Made by a program: the position numbers and the translations under genes
Origin: Calendula officinalis
Lineage: Eukaryota > Streptophyta > Magnoliopsida > Asterales > Asteraceae
Assembly: GCA_963853835.1 (NCBI GenBank)
Contig: OY970830.1
Location: 46,069,966-46,133,965, forward strand
Reading direction: 5' to 3'
Length of the DNA stretch: 64,000 nucleotides
In this document: in pieces, positions 23,901-34,202 of the stretch
Layout of the letters: each line of letters starts with the position of its first letter
How positions within the stretch are numbered: position 1 is the first letter of the stretch
The notes under the pieces: model-generated
Seen by the model: the letters and a program-made list of their open reading frames with translations, nothing else
Told to the model about the DNA's origin: nothing
Databases searched by the model: none

Positions 23901-26900
23901 CGAACCAGCTATTTTGGTTACTCATGGGCGTGAAACGGACACCCGAGCTGAAAGTTATGAATGTTTTAGTATAGCACCTTTTGTCACACAATCTTGGATA
24001 TTGAAGAGTTCGGGCCGAAGAGGGATGTTCGGGCCGAAGTGGTGATCGGGCCAAAGTGGGATGTTCGGGCCGAAGTGGTGTTCGGGCCGAAGTGGTGTTC
24101 GGGCCGAAGTTCGGTGTTCGGGCCGAGGATGATGTTCGGGCCGAGGTTGAAGTTCGGGTCGAGGTCGGAGTTCGGGCCGAGGTTGAAGTTCTGGCCGAGG
24201 TTAAAGTTCGGGCCGAAAATGAAGTTCGGGCCGGGAACAGTGAAGAGTTCGGGCCGAACTTGTTCTTGCCAGTGACAAACGAACTAGGTATTTTGGTTAC
24301 TCGCGGGCGAGAAACGGACACCCGAGCTGAAAGTTATGAATGTTTTAGTATAGCACCTTTTGTCACACAATCTTGGATATTGAAGAGTTCGGGCCGAAGA
24401 GGGATGTTCGGGCCGAAGTGGTGTTCGGGCCGAAGTGGGATGTTCGGGCGGAAGTGGTGTTCGGGCGGAAGTGGTGTTCGGGCCGAAGTTCGGCGTTCGG
24501 GCCGAGGTCTGAGTTCGGGCCGAGGTTGAAGTTCGGGCCGAGGTTGAAGTTCGGGCCGAAAATGAAGTTCGGGTCGGGAACAGTGAAGAGTTCGGGCCGA
24601 ACTTGTTCTTGGCAGTGACGAACGAACCAGCTATTTTGGTTACTCGTGGGCGTGAAACGGCCACCAGAGCTGAAAGTTATGAATGCTTTAGTATAGCACC
24701 TTTTGTCACACAATCTTGGATATTGAAGAGTTCGGGCCGAAGTGGGATGTTCGGGCCGAAGTGGTGCTCGGACCGAAGTGGTGTTCGGGCTGAAGTTCGG
24801 TGTTCGGGCCGAGGATGATGTTCGGGCCGAGGTTGAAATTCGGGCCGAGGTCGGAGTTCGGGCCGAGGTTGGAGTTCGGGTCGGGAACAGTGAAGAGTTC
24901 GGGCCGAACTTGTTCTTGGCAGTGACGAACGAACCAGCTATTTTGGTTACTCGTGGGCGTGAAACGGACACCCGAGCTGAAAGTTATGAATGTTTTAGTA
25001 TAGCACCTTTTGTCACACAATCTTGGATATTGAAGAGTTCGGGCCGAAGAGGGATGTTCGGGCCGAAGTGGTGTTCGGGCTGAAGTGGGATGTTCGGGCC
25101 GAAGTGGTGTTCGGGCCGAAGTGGTGTTCAGGCCGACGATGATGTTCGGGCCGAGGTTGAAGTTCGGGTCGAGGTCGGAGTTCGGGCCGAGGTTGAAGTT
25201 CTGGCCGAGGTTAAAGTTCGGGCCGAAAATGAAGTTCGGGCCGGGAACAGTGAAGAGTTCGGGCCGAACTTGTTCTTGCCAATGACAAACGAACCAGCTA
25301 ATTTGGTTACTCGTGGGCGTGAAACGGACACCCGAGCTGAAAGTTATGAATGTTTTAGTATAGCACCTTTTGTCACACAATCTTGGATATTGAAGAGTTC
25401 GGGCCGAAGAGGGATGTTCGGGCCGAAGTGGTGTTCGGGCCGAAGTGGGATGTTCGGGCGGAAGTGGTGTTCGGGTCGAAGTGGTGTTCGGGCGGAGGAT
25501 GATGTTCGGGCCGAGGTTGAAGTTCGGGCCGAGGTCGGAGTTCGGGCCGAGGTTGAAGTTCGGGCCTGGAACAGTGAAGAGTTCGGGCCGAACTTGTTCT
25601 TGGCAGTGACGAATGAACCAGCTATTTCGGGTACTCGTGGGCGTGAAACGGACACCCGAGCTGAAAGTTATGAATGTTTTAGTATAGCACCTTTTGTCAC
25701 ACAATCTTGGATATTGAAGAGTTCGGGCCGAAGAGGGATGTTCGGGCCGAAGTGGTGTTCGGGCCGAAGTGGGATGTTCGGGCGGAAGTGGTGTTCGGGC
25801 CGAAGTGGTGTTCGGGCCGAGGATGATGTTCGGGCCGAGGTTGAAGTTCGGGCCGAGGTCGGTGTTCGGGCCAAGGTTGAAGTTCGGGCCTGGAACAGTG
25901 AAGAGTTCGGGCCGAAATTGTTCTTGGCAGTGACGAACGAACCAGCTATTTTGGTTACTCGTGGGCGTGAAACGGACACACGAGCTGAAAGTTATGAATG
26001 TTTTAGTATAGTACCTTTTGTCACACAATCTTGGATATTAAAGAGTTCGGGCCGAAGAGGGATGTTCGGGCCGAAGTGGTGTTCGGGCCAAAGTGGAATG
26101 TTCGGGCCGAAGTGGTGTTCGGGCCGAAGTGGTGTTCGGGCCGAAGTTCGGTGTTCGGGCCGAGGATGATGTTCGGGCCGAGGTTGAAGTTCGGGTCGAG
26201 GTCGGAGTTCGGGCCGAGGTTGAAGTTCTGGCCGAGGTTAAAGTTCGGGCCGAAAATGAAGTTCGGGCCGGGAACAGTGAAGAGTTCGGGCCGAACTTGT
26301 TCTTGCCAGTGACAAACGAACCAGCTATTTTGGTTACTCGCGGGCGTGAAACGGACACCCGAGCTGAAAGTTATGAATGTTTTAGTATAGCACCTTTTGT
26401 CACACAATCTTGGATATTGAAGAGTTCGGGCCGAAGAGGGATGTTCGGGCCGAAGTGGTGTTCGGGCCGAAATGGGATGTTCGGGCGGAAGTGGTGTTCG
26501 GGCCGAAGTGGTGTTCGGGCCGAAGTTCGGCGTTCGGGCCGAGGTCTGAGTTCGGGCCGAGGTTGAAGTTCGGGCCGAGGTTGAAGTTCGGGCCGAAAAT
26601 GAAGTTCGGGCCGGGAACAATGAAGAGTTCGGGCCGAACTTGTTCTTGGCAGTGACGAATGAACCAGCTATTTTGGTCACTCGTGGGCGTGAAACGGCCA
26701 CCCGAGCTGAAAGTTATGAATGCTTTAGTATAGCACCTTTTGTCACACAATCTTGGATATTGAAGAGTTCGGGCCGAAGAGGGATGTTCGGGCCGACGTG
26801 GTGTTCGGGCCGAAGTGGGATGTTCGGGCCGAAGTGGTGTTCGGGCCGAAGTTCGGTGTTCGGGCCGAGGATGATGTTCGGGCCGAGGTTGAAGTTCGGG

Positions 26901-27741
26901 CCGAGGTCGGAGTTCGGGCCGAGGTTGAAGTTCCGGCCGAAAATGAAGTTCGGGCCGGGAACAGTGAAGAGTTCGGGCCGAACTTGTTCTTGGCAGTGAC
27001 GAACGAACCAGCTATTTTGGTTACTCGTGGGCGTGAAACGGCCACCCGAGCTGAAAGTTATGAATGCTTTAGTATAGCACCTTTTGTCACACAATCTTGG
27101 ATATTGAAGAGTTCGGGCCGAAGAGGGATGTTCGGGCCGACGTGGTGTTCGGGCCGAAGTTCGGTGTTCGGGCCGAGGATGATGTTCGGGCCGAGGTTGA
27201 AGTTCGGGCCGAGGTCGGAGTTCGGGCCGAGGTTGAAGTTCGGGCCGAAAATGAAGTTCGGGCCGGGAACAGTGAAGAGTGTGGGCCGAACTTGTTCTGG
27301 CAGTGACGAACGAACCGTTACTCGTGACGTGAAACGGACACCCGAGCTGAAAGTTATGAGTGTTTAGTATAGCACCTTTTGTCACACAATCTTGAATATT
27401 GAAGAGTTCGGGCCGAAGAGGGATGTTCGGGCCGAAGTGGTGTTCGGGCCGAAGTGGGATGTTCGGGCGGAAGTGGTGTTCGGGCCGAAGTGGTGTTCGG
27501 GCCGAAGTGGTGTTCGGGCGGAGGATGATGTTCGGGCCGAGGTTGAAGTTCGGGCCGAGGTTGGAGTTCGGTCCGAGGTCGAAGTTCGGGCCTGGAACAG
27601 TGAAGAGTTCGGGCCGAACTTGTTCTTGGCAGTGACGAACGAACCAGCTATTTCGGTTACTCGTGGGCGTGAAACGGACACCCGAGCTGAAAGTTATGAA
27701 TGTTTTAGTATAGCACCTTTTGTCACACAATCTTGGATATT
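20966..27741 (+). repeat. Higher-order repeat, period 7,798 bp, copy 2
   Basis: Units start at 21270 A, 21649 B, 21992 C', 22299 D, 22641 E, 22965 H, 23327 C, 23670 F, 23994 A, 24373 B, 24716 C', 25023 D, 25383 E, 25707 F'', 26031 A, 26410 B, 26753 B2, 27097 I and 27392 E2. Order, lengths and private variants are those of copy 1. Identity stops near 27742: copy 1 continues with TATTCAAGAG (F) while copy 2 continues with TATTGAAGAG (C). Confidence 0.92.
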
Positions 27742-28399
27742 GAAGAGTTCGGGCCGAAGAGGGATGTTCGGGCCGACGTGGTGTTCGGGCCGAAGTGGGA
27801 TGTTCGGGCCGAAGTGGTGTTCGGACCGAAGTGGTGTTCGGGCTGAAGTTCGGTGTTCGGGCCGAGGATGATGGTCGGGCCGAGGTTGAAATTCGGGCCG
27901 AGGTCGGAGTTCGGGCCGAGGTTGGAGTTCGGGTCGGGAACAGTGAAGAGTTCGGGCCGAACTTGTTCTTGGCAGTGACGAACGAACCAGCTATTTTGGT
28001 TACTCGTGGGCGTGAAACGGACACCCGAGCTTAAAGTTATGAATGTTTTAGTATAGCACCTTTAGTCACACAATCTTGGATATTGAAGAGTTCGGGCCGA
28101 AGAGGGATGTTCGGGCCGAAGTGGTGTTCGGGCCGAAGTGGGATGTTGGGGCGGAAGTGGTGTTCGGGTCGAAGCGGTGTTCGGGCGGAGGATGATGTTC
28201 GGGCCGAGGTTGAAGTTCGGGCCGAGGTCGGAGTTCGGGCCGAGGTTGAAGTTCGGGCCTGGAACAGTGAAGAGTTCGGGCCGAACTTGTTCTTGGCAGT
28301 GACGAACGAACCAGCTATTTCGGTTACTCGTGGGCGTGAAACGGACACCCGAGCTGAAAGTTATGAATGTTTTAGTATAGTACCTTTTGTCACACAATC
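27742..28399 (+). repeat. Mosaic joint after the 7,798-bp copy 2
   Basis: The C unit at 27733 matches the unit at 20603, including GATGGTCGGG, at offset 7,130 rather than 7,798. That equals loss of two monomers. The unit at 28076 (324 bp) is E-like, with GGGTCGAAGCGGTG and a TTTAGTCACAC variant. This is a recombination joint between different phases of the higher-order repeat. Confidence 0.75.
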
Positions 28400-30452
28400 T
28401 TGGATATTAAAGAGTTCGGGCGAAGAGGGATGTTCGGGCCGAAGTGGTGTTCGGGCCTAAGTGGGATGTTCGGGCCGAAGTGGTTTTCGGGCCGAAGTGG
28501 TGTTCGGGCCGAAGTTCGGTGTTCGGGCCGAGGATGATGTTCGGGCCGAGGTTGAAGTTCGGGTCGAGGTCGGAGTTCGGGCCGAGGTTGAAGTTCTGGC
28601 CGAGGTTAAAGTTCGGGCCGAAAATGAAGTTCGGGCCGGGAACAGTGAAGAGTTCGGGCCGAACTTGTTCTTGCCAGTGACAAACGAACCAGCTATTTTG
28701 GTTACTCGCGGGCGTGAAACGGACACCCGAGCTGAAAGTTATGAATGTTTTAGTATAGCACCTTTTGTCACACAATCTTGGATATTGAAGATTTCGGGCC
28801 GAAGAGGGATGTTCGGGCCGAAGTGGTGTTCGGGCCGAAAAGGGATGTTCGGGCGGAAGTGGTGTTCAGGCCGAAGTGGTGTTCGGGCCGAAGTTCGGCG
28901 TTCGGGCCGAGGTCTGAGTTCGGGCCGAGGTTGAAGTTCGGGCCGAGGTTGAAGTTCGGGCCGAAAATGAAGTTCGGGCCGGGAACAGTGAAGAGTTCGG
29001 GCCCAACTTGTTCTTGGCAGTGACGAACGAACCAGCTATGTTGGTTAATCGTGGGCGTGAAACGGCCACCCGAGCTGAAAGTTATGAATGCTTTAGTATA
29101 GCACCTTTTGTCACACAATCTTGGATATTGAAGAGTTCGGGCCGAAGAGGGATGTCCGGGCCGACGTGGTGTTCGGGCCGAAGTGGGATGTTCGGGCCGA
29201 AGTGGTGTTCGGGCCGAAGTGGTGTTCGGGCCGAAGTTCGCTGTTCGGGCCGAGGATGATGTTCGGGCCGAGGTTGAAGTTCGGGCAGAGGTCGGAGTTC
29301 GGGCCGAGGTTGAAGTTCCGGCCGAAAATGAAGTTCGGGCCGGGAACAGTGAAGAGTTCGGGCCGAACTTGTTCTTGGCAGTGACGAACGAACCAGCTAT
29401 TTTGGTTACTCGTGGGCGTGAAACGGCCACCCGAGCTGAAAGTTATGAATGCTTTAGTATAGCACCTTTTGTCACACAATCTTGGATATTGAAGAGTTCG
29501 GGCCGAAGAGGGATGTTCGGGCCGACGTGGTGTGCGGGCCGAAGTTCGGTGTTCGGGCCGAGGATGATGTTCGGGCCGAGGTTGAAGTTCGGGCCGAGGT
29601 CGGAGTTCGGGCCGAGGTTGAAGTTCGGGCCGAAAATGAAGTTCGGGCCGGGAACAATGAAGAGTGTGGGCCGAACTTGTTCTTGGCAGTGACGAACGAA
29701 CCAGCTATTTTGGTTACTCGTGACGTGAAACGGACACCTGAGCTGAAAGTTATGAGTGTTTAGTATAGCACCTTTTGTCACACAATCTTGAATATTGAAG
29801 AGTTCGGGCCGAAGAGGGATGTTCGAGCCGAAGTGTTGTTCGGGCCGAAGTGGGATGTTCGGGCGGAAGTGGTGTTCGGGCCGAAGTGGTGTTCGGGCCG
29901 AAGTGGTGTTCGGGCGGAGGATGATGTTCGGGCCGAGGTTGAAGTTCGGGCCGAGGTCGGAGTTCGGGCCGAGGTTGAAGTTCGGGCCTGGAACAGTGAA
30001 GAGTTCGGGCCGAACTTGTTCTTGGCAGTGACGAACGAACCAGCTATTTCGGTTACTCGTGGGCGTGAAACGGACACCCGAGCTGAAAGTTATGAATGTT
30101 TTAGTATAGCACCTTTTGTCACACAATCTTGGATATTCAAGAGTTCGGGCCGAAGAGGGATGTTCGGGCCGAAGTGGTGTTCGGGCCGAAGTGGGATGTT
30201 CGGGCGGAAGTGGTGTTCGGGCCGAAGTGGTGTTCGGACCGAGGATGATGTTCGGGCCGAGGTTGAAGTTCGGGCCGAGGTCGGAGTTCGGGCCAAGGTT
30301 GAACTTCGGGCCTGGAACAGTGAAGAGTTCAGGCCGAACTTGTTCTTGGCAATGACGAACGAACCAGCTATTTTGGTTACTCGTGGGCGTGAAACGGACA
30401 CCCGAGCTGAAAGTTATGAATGTTTTAGTATAGCACCTTTTGTCACACAATC
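28400..30452 (+). repeat. Third copy of the A-B-B2-I-E2-F segment
   Basis: Units start at 28400 A (TTAAAGAG, 378 bp), 28778 B, 29121 B2 (361), 29482 I (306), 29788 E2 (TTGAATATT) and 30129 F. Order and markers are those of 18233-20258 and 26031-27732, with more point differences (for example GAAGATTTCGGG near 28790 and GGGCCCAAC near 29000). The I unit keeps the full CAGCTATTTTGG that is deleted at 19299 and 27097, so it is the less degraded version. Confidence 0.85.
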
Positions 30453-31205
30453 TTGGATATTGAAGAGTTCGGGCCGAAGAGGGATGTTCGGGCCGAAGTG
30501 GTGATCGGGCCAAAGTGGTGTTCGGGCCGAAGTGGTGTTCGGGCCGAAGTTCGGTGTTCGGGCCGAGGATGATGTTCGGGCCGATGTTGAAGTTCGGGTC
30601 GAGGTCGGAGTTCGGGCCGAGGTTGAAGTTCTGGCCGAGGTTAAAGTTCGGGCCGAAAATGAAGTTCGGGCCGGGAACAGTGAAGAGTTCGGGCCGAACT
30701 TGTTCTTGCCAGTGACAAACGAACCAGCTATTTTGGTTACTCGCGGGCGTGAAACGGACACCGAGCTGAAAGTTATGAATGTTTTAGTATAGCACCTTTT
30801 GTCACAAAATCTTGGATATTGAAGACTTCGGGCCGAAGAGGGATGTTCGGGCCGAAGTGGTGATCGGGCCAAAGTGGGATGTTCGGGCCGAATTGGTGTT
30901 CGGGCCGAAGTGGTGTTCGGGCCGAAGTTCGGTGTTCGGGCCGAGGATGATGTTCGGGCCGAGGTTGAAGTTCGGGTCGAGGTCGGAGTTCGGGCCGAGG
31001 TTGAAGTTCTGGCCGAGGTTAAAGTTCGGGCCGAAAATGAAGTTCGGGCCGGGAACAGTGAAGAGTTTGGGCCGAACTTGTTCTTGGCAGTGACGAACGA
31101 ACCAGCTATTTTGATTACTCGTGGGCGTGAAACGGACACCCGAGCTGAAAGTTATGAATGTTTTAGTATAGCACCTTTTGTCACACAATCTTGGATATTG
31201 AAGAG

Positions 31206-31456
31206 TTCGGGCCGAAGAGGGATGTTCGGGCCGAAGTGGTGATCGGGCCAAAGTGGGATGTTCGGGCCGAAGTGGTGTTCGGGCCGAAGTGGTGTTCGGG
31301 CCGAAGTTCGGTGTTCGGGCCGAGGATGATGTTCGGGCCGAGGTTGAAGTTCGGGCCGAGGTCGGAGTTCGGGCCGAGGTTGAAGTTCTGGCCGAGGTTA
31401 AAGTTCGGGCCGAAAATGAAGTTCGGGCCGGGAACAGTGAAGAGTTCGGGCCGAAC
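31206..31456 (+). repeat. Representative 18-bp subrepeat domain of one monomer
   Basis: This 251-bp stretch of the unit at 31191 shows the internal architecture. After GAAGAG it has alternating 17- and 19-bp versions (TTCGGGCCGAAGTGGTG and TTCGGGCCGAAGTGGGATG, together 36 bp). It then has true 18-mers ending GATGATG, GTTGAAG, GTCGGAG and AAATGAAG, then a 23-bp version containing GGGAACAGTGAAGAG. The shared core is TTCGGGCCGA, which carries two CpGs. The number of 17/18-mers differs between monomers and accounts for almost all length variation. Confidence 0.93.
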
Positions 31457-31584
31457 TTGTTCTTGGCAGTGACGAACGAACCAGCTATTTTGGTTACTCG
31501 TGGGCGTGAAACGGACACCCGAGCTGAAAGTTATGAATGTTTTAGTATAGCACCTTTTGTCACACAATCTTGGATATTGAAGAG
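31457..31584 (+). repeat. Representative conserved 128-bp monomer tail
   Basis: This is the non-repetitive part of the monomer, from TTGTTCTTGGCAG to TTGGATATTGAAGAG. It is richer in A and T than the subrepeat domain and nearly invariant in length across the array. Exceptions are the 57-bp deletion in the unit at 50926 and small deletions in subfamily I. Variants here (GCCAGTGACAAACG, CGGCCACCC, ATGCTTTAG, CTATTTCGG, CTAATTTGG, GTGACGTGAAACGG) are linked to variants in the subrepeat domain and define subfamilies. Confidence 0.93.
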
Positions 31585-32327
31585 TTCGGGCCGAAGAGGG
31601 ATGTTCGGGCCGAAGTGGTGATCGGGCCAAAGTGGGATGTTCGGGCCGAAGTGGTGTTCGGGCCGAAGTGGTGTTCGGGCCGAAGTTCGGTGTTCGGGCC
31701 GAGGATGATGTTCGGGCCGAGGTTGAAGTTCGGATCGAGGTCGGAGTTCGGGCCGAGGTTGAAGTTCTGGCCGAGGTTAAAGTTCGGGCCGAAAATGAAG
31801 TTCGGGCCGGGAACAGTGAAGAGCTCGGGCCGAACTTGTTCTTGCCAGTGACAAACGAACCAGCTATTTTGGTTACTCGCGGGCGTGAAACGGACACCCG
31901 AGCTGAAAGTTATGAATGTTTTAGTATAGCACCTTTTGTCACAAAATCTTGGATATTGAAGACTTCGGGCCGAAGAGGGATGTTCGGGCCGAAGTGGTGA
32001 TCGGGCCAAAGTGGGATGTTCGGGCCGAAGTGGTGTTCTGGCCGAAGTGGTGTTCGGGCCGAAGTTCGGTGTTCGGGCCGAGGATGATGTTCGGGCCGAG
32101 GTTGAAGTTCGGGTCGAGGTCGGAGTTCGGGCCGAGGTTGAAGTTCTGGCCGAGGTTAAAGTTCGGGCCGAAAATGAAGTTCGGGCCGGGAACAGTGAAG
32201 AGTTTGGGCCGAACTTGTTCTTGGCAGTGACGAACGAACCAGCTATTTTGGTTACTCGTGGGCGTGAAACGGACACCCGAGCTGAAAGTTATGAATGTTT
32301 TAGTATAGCACCTTTTGTCACACAATC

Positions 32328-34202
32328 TTGGATATTGAAGAGTTCGGGCCGAAGAGGGATGTTCGGGCCGAAGTGGTGATCGGGCCAAAGTGGTGTTCGG
32401 GCCGAAGTGGTGTTCGGGCCGAAGTTCGGTGTTCGGGCCGAGGATGATGTTCGGGCCGAGGATGAAGTTCGGGTCGAGGTCGGAGTTCGGGCCGAGGTTG
32501 AAGTTCTGGCCGAGGTTAAAGTTCGGGCCGAAAATGAAGTTCGGGCCGGGAACAGTGAAGAGTTCGGGCCGAACTTGTTCTTGCCAGTGACAAACGAACC
32601 AGCTATTTTGGTTACTCGCGGGCGTGAAACGGACACCGAGCTGAAAGTTATGAATGTTTTAGTATAGCACCTTTTGTCACAAAATCTTGGATATTGAAGA
32701 CTTCGGGCCGAAGAGGGATGTTCGGGCCGAAGTGGTGATCGGGCCAAAGTGGGATGTTCGGGCCGAAGTGGTGTTCGGGCCGAAGTGGTGTTCGGGCCGA
32801 AGTTCGGTGTTCGGGCCGAGGATGATGTTCGGGCCGAGGTTGAAGTTCGGGTCGAGGTCGGAGTTCGGGCCGAGGTTGAAGTTCTGGCCGAGGTTAAAGT
32901 TCGGGCCGAAAATGAAGTTCGGGCCGGGAACAGTGAAGAGTTTGGGCCGAACTTGTTCTTGGCAGTGACGAACGAACCAGCTATTTTGATTACTCGTGGG
33001 CGTGAAACGGACACCCGAGCTGAAAGTTATGAATGTTTTAGTATAGCACCTTTTGTCACACAATCTTGGATATTGAAGAGTTCGGGCCGAAGAGGGATGT
33101 TCGGGCCGAAGTGGTGATCGGGCCAAAGTGGGATGTTCGGGCCGAAGTGGTGTTCGGGCCGAAGTGGTGTTCGGGCCGAAGTTCGGTGTTCGGGCCGAGG
33201 ATGATGTTCGGGCCGAGGTTGAAGTTCGGGCCGAGGTCGGAGTTCGGGCCGAGGTTGAAGTTCTGGCCGAGGTTAAAGTTCGGGCCGAAAATGAAGTTCG
33301 GGCCGGGAACAGTGAAGAGTTCGGGCCGAACTTGTTCTTGGCAGTGACGAACGAACCAGCTATTTTGGTTACTCGTGGGCGTGAAACGGACACCCGAGCT
33401 GAAAGTTATGAATGTTTTAGTATAGCACCTTTTGTCACACAATCTTGGATATTGAAGAGTTCGGGCCGAAGAGGGATGTTCGGGCCGAAGTGGTGATCGG
33501 GCCAAAGTGGGATGTTCGGGCCGAAGTGGTGTTCGGGCCGAAGTGGTGTTCGGGCCGAAGTTCGGTGTTCGGGCCGAGGATGATGTTCGGGCCGAGGTTG
33601 AAGTTCGGGTCGAGGTCGGAGTTCGGGCCGAGGTTGAAGTTCTGGCCGAGGTTAAAGTTCGGGCCGAAAATGAAGTTCGGGCCGGGAACAGTGAAGAGCT
33701 CGGGCCGAACTTGTTCTTGCCAGTGACAAACGAACCAGCTATTTTGGTTACTCGCGGGCGTGAAACGGACACCCGAGCTGAAAGTTATGAATGTTTTAGT
33801 ATAGCACCTTTTGTCACAAAATCTTGGATATTGAAGACTTCGGGCCGAAGAGGGATGTTCGGGCCGAAGTGGTGATCGGGCCAAAGTGGGATGTTCGGGC
33901 CGAAGTGGTGTTCTGGCCGAAGTGGTGTTCGGGCCGAAGTTCGGTGTTCGGGCCGAGGATGATGTTCGGGCCGAGGTTGAAGTTCGGGTCGAGGTCGGAG
34001 TTCGGGCCGAGGTTGAAGTTCTGGCCGAGGTTAAAGTTCGGGCCGAAAATGAAGTTCGGGCCGGGAACAGTGAAGAGTTTGGGCCGAACTTGTTCTTGGC
34101 AGTGACGAACGAACCAGCTATTTTGGTTACTCGTGGGCGTGAAACGGACACCCGAGCTGAAAGTTATGAATGTTTTAGTATAGCACCTTTTGTCACACAA
34201 TC
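32328..34202 (+). repeat. Pentamer of A-type monomers, 1,875 bp, copy 2
   Basis: Units start at 32328 (359 bp), 32687, 33066, 33445 and 33824 (379 bp each). It repeats copy 1 with the same shortened lead unit and the same GAGCTC site (33696). Ten A-type monomers in a row is unlike the mixed subfamily order elsewhere, so this is a local amplification. Confidence 0.92.

Larger units (their letters stand above)
30453..32327 (+). repeat. Pentamer of A-type monomers, 1,875 bp, copy 1
   Basis: Units start at 30453 (359 bp), 30812, 31191, 31570 and 31949 (379 bp each). All are A-type (GTTCTGGCC with GAGGTTAAAG), but the tails alternate between GCCAGTGACAAACG with CGCGGGCG and GGCAGTGACGAACG with CGTGGGCG. 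A GAGCTC site at 31821 and a TTTTGATTACTC variant near 31112 recur exactly 1,875 bp on. Differences from copy 2 include 30585 t/32460 g, 30893 t/32768 g and 31734 a/33609 g. Confidence 0.92.
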
